Assembly (NCBI GenBank): GCA_030141605.1
Contig: JAQGDQ010000764.1
Span: 1 to 36,248 of the forward strand
Length of the DNA: 36,248 bases
Direction: 5' to 3'
Origin: Tubiluchus corallicola
Lineage: Eukaryota > Priapulida > Priapulimorpha > Priapulimorphida > Tubiluchidae
Each line of letters begins with the position of its first letter. The stretch's first letter is position 1. The notes beneath the pieces were generated by a model. The model was not told where the DNA came from. It did not search any database and worked only from the letters and a program-made list of their open reading frames with translations. Shown here in pieces: positions 32,301 to 36,248 of this stretch. The translations under genes were made by a program, and so were the position numbers.

Positions 32301-35300
32301 GCAAAACACTTCAAAGTGACCGCTCATTAAGTAGATGGAAAAACAAAACAATGTGAAAACTAATTTAGCCTTTAAACTAATAGCTCAGTTAACAGAACAA
32401 GAGAGTACTAATCCCAGGTATTGGGTTCAAATCCCGACTAGTCTACAATTTTTTAGGATCTCCTTTCTTTCTCCATATCATTACCCGCAATGGGAAATAA
32501 TTGTTAAAAAATAAACTAATTTATAAACACTCTCTCAATCACAGTGATAATCTAACTAATTATTTGGCACTTATACAATAAAATTAAACATTTTTGCACG
32601 AAAGTAGTTAACGATTAAAACAAAGCTTAATGACAAAAGCAAAACCTCGAGTCTCAAAATTTCAGTTTGTAATTCCTCTTGGAAGACGATGAATTTCTCG
32701 ATGGTCAGCTTGTCCTTGAGATTTTCTCCAAAAAGGTACTTTGCGACTGCACTGTTGCTTATAGGCTTCGCAACGCTGCCCGTGTTGGGCGTGTCTCGGT
32801 ATCGCATGCCCATTGCTGTTTGGTTGCGTATTAATAACTGAACCTGAGCGTAAAAAACAGTACTCTAATTAGATTATAAATGTAAGGCCGTTTTTTGTTA
32901 CATATTACAGAGTTTCTAAAGAAGTAGAAAATGATGTTTCTTTGACTCAATTAACTTTTACTAATTACACAGTTATTAATTATGTGCAGTCTACGGCCAT
33001 ATCACGTTGAAAGCACCAGTTCTCGTCTGATCACCGAAGTTAAGCAACATAGAGCCTGGTTAGTACTTGGATGAGTGACCGCCTAGGAATACCAGGTGCT
33101 TGTAAGCTTACGGGATGTCCACACTGTATCTCGACACCAGGCGGAGGAGCTGTACAAGCAGCCAACGGCTAGAGGGCGGAGGGGGTCAAGTGAGCCAACG
33201 GCCATGTGTAGGAGTAAACATTCCAAATCAGGAGTGGAGCCCCGAAGACGGACCAGTGCAGCATGCTCACTGACTCCAGCAGCTCCTGCAGCCAACCTGG
33301 TGCCAAACGTATCGCTCCGCTTTCCTTTGGACTACACCAGGGAGGAAGAGAGGGGGTTCGTGTTGTCTGGGCAACTCAGGATCTCCATACACCTTGCCCA
33401 GGAATGTGATCAATAACTGACTCTCTTGGCGCACACTTTATTGTCTTCCGAGACAGAAGGATGCCAACAACAACAACAATTATGTGCACAGAGTATGAAA
33501 TGTGACTAATATCTATAAGGAGTCACAAAAATGTTGCAATTATTTCCATAAGTTTTTTAACAAGGTAGTCTATAGAAGTGTTGAACGCCTTTTGGTCTGC
33601 TAAGATTTTCAATGCCCTTATTAACCTTTCGCCTCGGTAATAACATAGTAATACATGTATTACTTGTATTTATAATATGTACACTACACTAAATTAAATA
33701 GTTGAGACCAGACGGTTTAGTCTAGTGCTAATGCGTCTGCTTTCCGTCTGGGAGGTCGTGAGTTCGAACCAGCGGCCGGGCATACCAAAGACTTTAAAAA
33801 TGGTACCTGCTGTTGCCCTGCCTGACGCGTGGTATTTAAGGTAAAAGTGGGGTAATAATAGTGTCTGTTATGTAGTTGTAGGTTGTTATTTACAGTCGGC
33901 GATAATAGCTCTTTGAGCTAATGTTAATTGTTGACCCAAAAGCCGACTTTAAATAAAGATTATTATTATTATTATTATTATTATTATTTAATAGTTCTAA
34001 TAATTTTAACAAATTTTCAAATGACATAAAATGTACTTCATAGCTTAATCATTAGGCCTTAAAGTTTTGCAACTCGATAAATAAGAAACAATGACCTACA
34101 TGAGCCACCTAATGAAGTCAGTTTAACACATGTATCATAAATGAACAGGAAATAACAAAAACACAACATTTTACATATATATATATATATATGTATGTAC
34201 AATTTGGCATATTCCAACAACTTATAAAATGAGGTATATCAGCGTACCACAATTCACTTCTAAATCGACCTCTTACCTTATTAAATTCGTCAAAGTCCAC
34301 TTCACCATCGCAGTTGAGGTCAAACATCTTAAAGGCAATTTCAAAATGTCTTGGAGGAGCTAGAATAGAACAACAAGACAGAATTATGGTAAATCATAAA
34401 GACCATGTAATTAGGAAAAAAAGTTGAAAATTCCTCTTTTTGTGCAGTAGCATCCATCAAGGAGCTCGGATAAGTCTTTTCACAGTTTCACTATGCACAT
34501 GCACAGTTGCTGTTGGTGAAAAGTTAAGTGTATCACAGCAATACGTCTTAACTACAACCGTCATGTGACATGTGGGTAAAGCAAAGCCATCTGCCATATC
34601 AATTCAGTAACTTCAGTTGATTTATGTAGACTGTACTTTATTATGCATTAGTCATCATCATCAATCATTAGAACTGTGAAAAGGCTTACTTAACTGCACA
34701 AATTGTCTAGCTGGCCTAGTGTAGCAACCCTTGACCTGCTCTAAAGGATCTGGGTTTGAATCTCACTCACGTCGGTGTTTTTTCAACCAAGCTGCATTGA
34801 TACAGACCTCTCTAACCACCTTTCTGAGCTTAATAAAGTACTTGATCATGTGCTGAGGAAAGAAAGCAGGCGAGCAATGGGCTAGCCACCTCTTCTCCTT
34901 CTGTGCAGAGACCACCATAATGCAAACATGTCTGACATGGGGATTTTCTATGAAGAATTTCTGAAGGTAAAATTGCTAAGACATCAGCATAGGTAGAACA
35001 CAGGTGAGTTTATTTATACAAATCAGTAACAGCACATGTTTGTTCAATGATCTCTGACAGCCAACTGACCAGGTAAGTTTTCTATGAAGCAAGGAAGCCA
35101 GCAATTCTATGAAAGGTAAATGTTATGCATACTACATAGTTCAAGGATGAAAGTTTAGACTGTATATGAAGAAATAGACTTATTTTACAGCTGAAATTTC
35201 TTGTATGGGATTTTTTAATGTTTTAACCAGAGAATGCAGTAATATGACAATGAATAAAAAATAATGACATATGACATAATAATAAAAAATAATGACATAT

Positions 35301-35597
35301 GACATCGTGAGCTTCACGACACTTTCCTCTTCTTCTTCTTCTTAATAATCTCCACAACTGCAGTGCAAGCATTCCTAGCTCACCTACGCTCTAACTCTCC
35401 CTACCGCTCAAGTTGTACAATTTTCAGGTATTTTGCATGTCAGTGTATCTGAACTTTGCAGCACAGTGAAGAATATACTTACTGGACAGCACTGTTAATA
35501 AGAAAACATAGTCTGAGAACGATATCAAGCCTTTTTGCCCTAGCCGCATGAAAATGCTGTCATCTGTCAGTATCATGCTCCCTGGAATCTGTTCCTT
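26156..35597 (-). CDS. MICU1: MICU1-type mitochondrial calcium uptake protein, 5' exons outside window
   Basis: EF-hand gatekeeper of the mitochondrial calcium uniporter in the intermembrane space. Exons on the minus strand: 35597-35483, 34359-34277, 32843-32646, 30979-30839, 29148-29040, 28773-28684, 26310-26156 (TAA at 26158-26156). Phases join; 891 nt, 296 residues in the window. The first exon reads [16 protein letters not shown], then [13 protein letters not shown] and EF-hand 1 [12 protein letters not shown]. Later come [51 protein letters not shown]-hand 2 [12 protein letters not shown] and the C-terminal helix [15 protein letters not shown]...[10 protein letters not shown]. Both EF loops have canonical calcium ligands. 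MGMRxRD and RGLEK favour MICU1 over MICU2/3. The Cys in WKCA may be the one used for MICU1-MICU2 disulfide pairing. The targeting peptide and the N-terminal domain that contacts MCU should lie right of the window. Confidence 0.96.
26740..27085 (+). pseudogene. LINE reverse-transcriptase C-terminal fragment
   Basis: The plus frame from 26761 reads [39 protein letters not shown] and [19 protein letters not shown]. This is the post-RT region of a LINE ORF2 (KYLGS...NAYVxSIFLYNSExW...FHRRxLRKILxIRWP). Two in-frame TGA stops (26893-26895, 27022-27024) replace residues conserved in the family. It lies in a MICU1 intron, antisense to the gene. A dead fragment. Confidence 0.8.
27545..27850. repeat. 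AGTC-rich degenerate repeat tract
   Basis: Many GAGTC, CAAGTC and TCGAGTC words spaced 6-20 nt apart over about 300 nt. It looks like a decayed short-unit tandem array. It lies in the intron before the last MICU1 exon. The ORF on the minus strand here is not coding. Confidence 0.55.
28269..28648. mobile_element. MITE with AAGCCTTTTCAC termini, longer copy
   Basis: It starts AAGCCTTTTCACGGTTCC and ends GAAACTGTGAAAAGGCTT, inverted repeats of about 15-17 bp. The inside matches the reverse complement of 34472-34687 (GTTGTAGTTAAGAC, TTTACCCACATGTCA). No ORF. Target duplication unclear. It lies in the MICU1 intron between 26310 and 28684. Confidence 0.8.
29230..29300 (+). mobile_element. Worn DNA-transposon end
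   Basis: CTGGATTAACCATTAAACAA followed by AAGCACGTGCTTAGGGC resembles the border of hAT-type elements (GGATTAACC...GGGC). It includes the palindrome AAGCACGTGCTT. No second end was found. Confidence 0.35.
30026..30412. mobile_element. MITE with ~47-bp inverted arms
   Basis: The arm 30026-30072 (AATAAAAAACAATGGGTAAT, AAATGCTGATTGGCT) is nearly the reverse complement of 30310-30357. Similarity to 2907-3024 continues past the right arm to about 30412, so the element may extend that far. The 81-codon ORF at 30041-30286 lies between the arms and is not a gene. MICU1 intron. Confidence 0.7.
30839..30979 (-). CDS. MICU1: MICU1-like exon, helical linker
   Basis: Acceptor TTTATGCAG, donor ATT|GTATGT, 47 codons. 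It encodes [20 protein letters not shown] and [20 protein letters not shown], then KFKENDI. The 44-bp tandem array ends 19 nt upstream of this acceptor in transcript sense. Confidence 0.94.
30999..31798. repeat. 44-bp tandem array, 18 units
   Basis: Exactly 800 bp: 16 units of 44 bp and two of 48 bp (units 3 and 5, with an extra GTGA). Each unit starts A(C/T)GAATGTGATTC and contains the hairpin GTGATT-CAAA-AATCAC, then ACTTAGTGACAATAAAAACA. Unit variants form a three-unit (132-bp) higher-order pattern from unit 9 on. There are no spacers, so it is not a CRISPR. MICU1 intron. Confidence 0.98.
32374..32445 (+). pseudogene. tRNA-like sequence (72 nt), probable tRNA pseudogene or SINE head
   Basis: It has a Pol III A box (TAGCTCAGTTA), a B box (GGTTCAAATCC) and a good T arm (TTGGG-TTCAAAT-CCCGA). 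Acceptor strands AAACTAA/CTAGTCT pair at five of seven positions. The anticodon stem does not pair, so a working tRNA is unlikely. MICU1 intron. Confidence 0.5.
32646..32843 (-). CDS. MICU1: MICU1-like exon, central helical region
   Basis: Acceptor CGCTCAG, donor GAG|GTTTTG, 66 codons in phase 0. It encodes [19 protein letters not shown] through [20 protein letters not shown] and ends EILRLE. This matches the MICU1 segment between the EF-hands. Confidence 0.94.
32978..32988 (+). repeat. Left target-site duplication of 5S SINE
   Basis: AATTATGTGCA, repeated exactly at 33478-33488. Confidence 0.93.
32989..33477 (+). mobile_element. 5S rRNA-derived SINE (SINE3-like), younger copy
   Basis: It starts exactly at the 5S rRNA 5' end (GTCTACGGCCATATCAC) and follows 5S for ~120 nt: CTCGTCTGATCACCGAAG, TTAAGCA, GCCTGGTTAGTACTTGGATG, GAATACCAGGTGCT. 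The internal Pol III control region is recognisable. A ~370-nt unrelated body follows, ending in an ACAACAACAA tail. A perfect 11-bp target duplication flanks it, showing LINE-type insertion. It lacks a T-run terminator and is not a real 5S gene. It lies 146 nt upstream (in transcript sense) of the MICU1 exon at 32843, antisense to the gene. The ORFs on both strands are by-products. Confidence 0.93.
33478..33488 (+). repeat. Right target-site duplication of 5S SINE
   Basis: AATTATGTGCA, identical to 32978-32988. Confidence 0.93.
33704..33989 (+). mobile_element. tRNA-derived SINE with ATT tail
   Basis: A tRNA-like head (GGTTTAGTCTAGTGCTAA; B box AGTTCGAACC at 33760-33769) is followed by a ~190-nt body and an (ATT)n tail at about 33958-33989. 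The word AATAGTT sits on both sides (33697-33703 and 33990-33996) as the likely target duplication. MICU1 intron, antisense to the gene. Confidence 0.85.
34277..34359 (-). CDS. MICU1: MICU1-like exon with EF-hand 1
   Basis: Acceptor TTCTAG, donor AAG|GTAAGA. It encodes [20 protein letters not shown] and DFDEFNK. The loop [12 protein letters not shown] has acidic or amide ligands at 1, 3, 5, 9 and 12 and Gly at 6. Confidence 0.95.
34472..34687. mobile_element. MITE with AAGCCTTTTCAC termini, shorter inverted copy
   Basis: It begins AAGTCTTTTCACAGTTTC and ends GAACTGTGAAAAGGCTT. It matches the reverse complement of 28269-28648 with an internal deletion. It lies in the first MICU1 intron of the window. 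Confidence 0.8.
34715..34960 (+). mobile_element. Probable tRNA-derived SINE, degenerate
   Basis: A GGCCTAGTG A-box-like word and a B-box-like GGGTTTGAATCTC (34751-34763), about 40 nt apart, head a sequence with no coding potential. The tail and target duplication are unclear, so the right limit is a guess. Confidence 0.45.
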
Positions 35598-36248
35598 CTA
35601 CAATAAAGTTTTAATGAAAAATAAATAAATAAGCACTAAGTCATAATTTTTAATTAAGACATAAATAATCAAGCACTAAATAACAATTTATAACAATTAT
35701 TAAGATTAACATTGTTAACTGCAGCGGCATAGCCAGGTTCTAAAGCTAGGGGGAGCAAGCACATAAAAAAGCGTCGTGACACATAAAAAACGATTTTTAA
35801 TGCATTGATTTTTTATTTCAATTTTGTGTTTAAAATCAAAACACGAGGAATATACAGTTTTAAATGAAGTATACAATTCTTATTTTATATTTGACGTTAA
35901 GACACAATAAAAAGTTTTACAGTAGACTCATAAATTTCAAAACACAATAAAAACAAGTGTGTTATTTTAATTATTTCAAATTTAAACATAAAATGAAGAG
36001 TAAAAAACATCGATGAAAATGCGCCAATTTTGAAAAATGTGTTAGAGGGAGCGGTTGCTCCGCCGCCACCACCACCCTCCCGCATCAGCCGCGTTACTGA
36101 GGACACCTAAAGGTGCATTCACACAGACTGTATTAAAGTCGACTGGACATTCTCCCAGTGCAACAGTGTAGCGACTATACTTAGAAAGCTATAATTAGGC
36201 ATTGTATTATACACTATTATCTACAGTATCTATACCATTATCTAACTT
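35598..36248. other. MICU1-like intron running to the window edge
   Basis: The first in-window exon begins at a clear acceptor (ATTGTAG|AAG). Between it and the right edge I find no further MICU1 exon, only the hAT-like element and AT-rich DNA. Confidence 0.6.
35722..36092. mobile_element. Possible hAT-like MITE
   Basis: It starts CAGCGGCATAGCCAGG, a form common for hAT ends. The right end holds GGGAGCGGTTGCTCC and finishes at CAGCCGC. Flanks GTTAACTG (35714-35721) and GTTACTG (36093-36099) resemble a target duplication with one base lost. The inverted ends match weakly. The Gly-rich ORF on the minus strand lies in its right end and is not a gene. Confidence 0.4.

Noticed and set aside
32989-33110. 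Genuine 5S rRNA gene
   Set aside because: Many changes from 5S consensus, no T-run terminator after the 3' end, a SINE body follows, target duplications flank the whole, and a diverged second copy exists.
33083-33416. ORFs on both strands over the SINE (also 18799-19402)
   Set aside because: They overlap the two SINE copies, mirror each other, and have no domain.
34118-34327. 69-codon ORF starting [10 protein letters not shown] as a stand-alone EF-hand gene
   Set aside because: It is one MICU1 exon read through its donor into the intron; the true exon ends at 34277.
35897-36106. Gly-rich ORF as the missing MICU1 N-terminus
   Set aside because: The Gly run comes from the GC-rich end of a transposon-like element, there is no splice donor in the right frame, and no MICU1 N-terminal motif.

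Overview
This is AT-rich, intron-dense animal genomic DNA. Every gene call comes from short exons with GT/AG borders whose phases join exactly and whose products match known animal families. There is no operon structure. I read it as an invertebrate metazoan: introns are full of short DNA transposons, 5S-derived and tRNA-derived SINEs, LINE fragments and tandem arrays. I cannot name the species.

Three genes are present. (1) Minus strand, running off the left edge: an acyl-CoA delta-9 desaturase (SCD-type), exons 1-4 between 3990 and 417. The last exon(s), with the third histidine box, lie outside. (2) Plus strand, complete, 6650-22991: 12 exons encoding a 476-residue protein with an N-terminal FYVE zinc finger followed by Armadillo-type helical repeats. 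I know of no named vertebrate counterpart with this layout. (3) Minus strand, 35597-26156: the last seven coding exons of a MICU1-type mitochondrial calcium uptake protein (296 residues in the window, both EF-hands present). Its 5' exons lie beyond the right edge.

Genes 1 and 2 are head to head (start codons 2.66 kb apart). Genes 2 and 3 are tail to tail (stops 3.2 kb apart).

Most remaining sequence is repeats. The main ones are: two SINEs that start with a 5S rRNA-like head, one bounded by a perfect 11-bp target duplication (32989-33477, and an older inverted copy at 18843-19385); a tRNA-derived SINE with an ATT tail (33704-33989); pogo-like element pieces around the FYVE exon, with a third copy split by a nested hAT-like element (19713-20342); a TIR element with doubled sub-repeats (13633-14365); two inverted copies of one MITE family in MICU1 introns; two LINE 3' fragments; an 18-unit 44-bp tandem array ending 19 nt from a MICU1 splice acceptor; and a 0.9-kb minisatellite starting just after a FYVE-gene splice donor.

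The three genes have no obvious shared pathway (ER lipid desaturation, a probable endosomal PI3P-binding scaffold, mitochondrial Ca2+ gating). The closest thing to an undescribed protein system is the FYVE-ARM protein.
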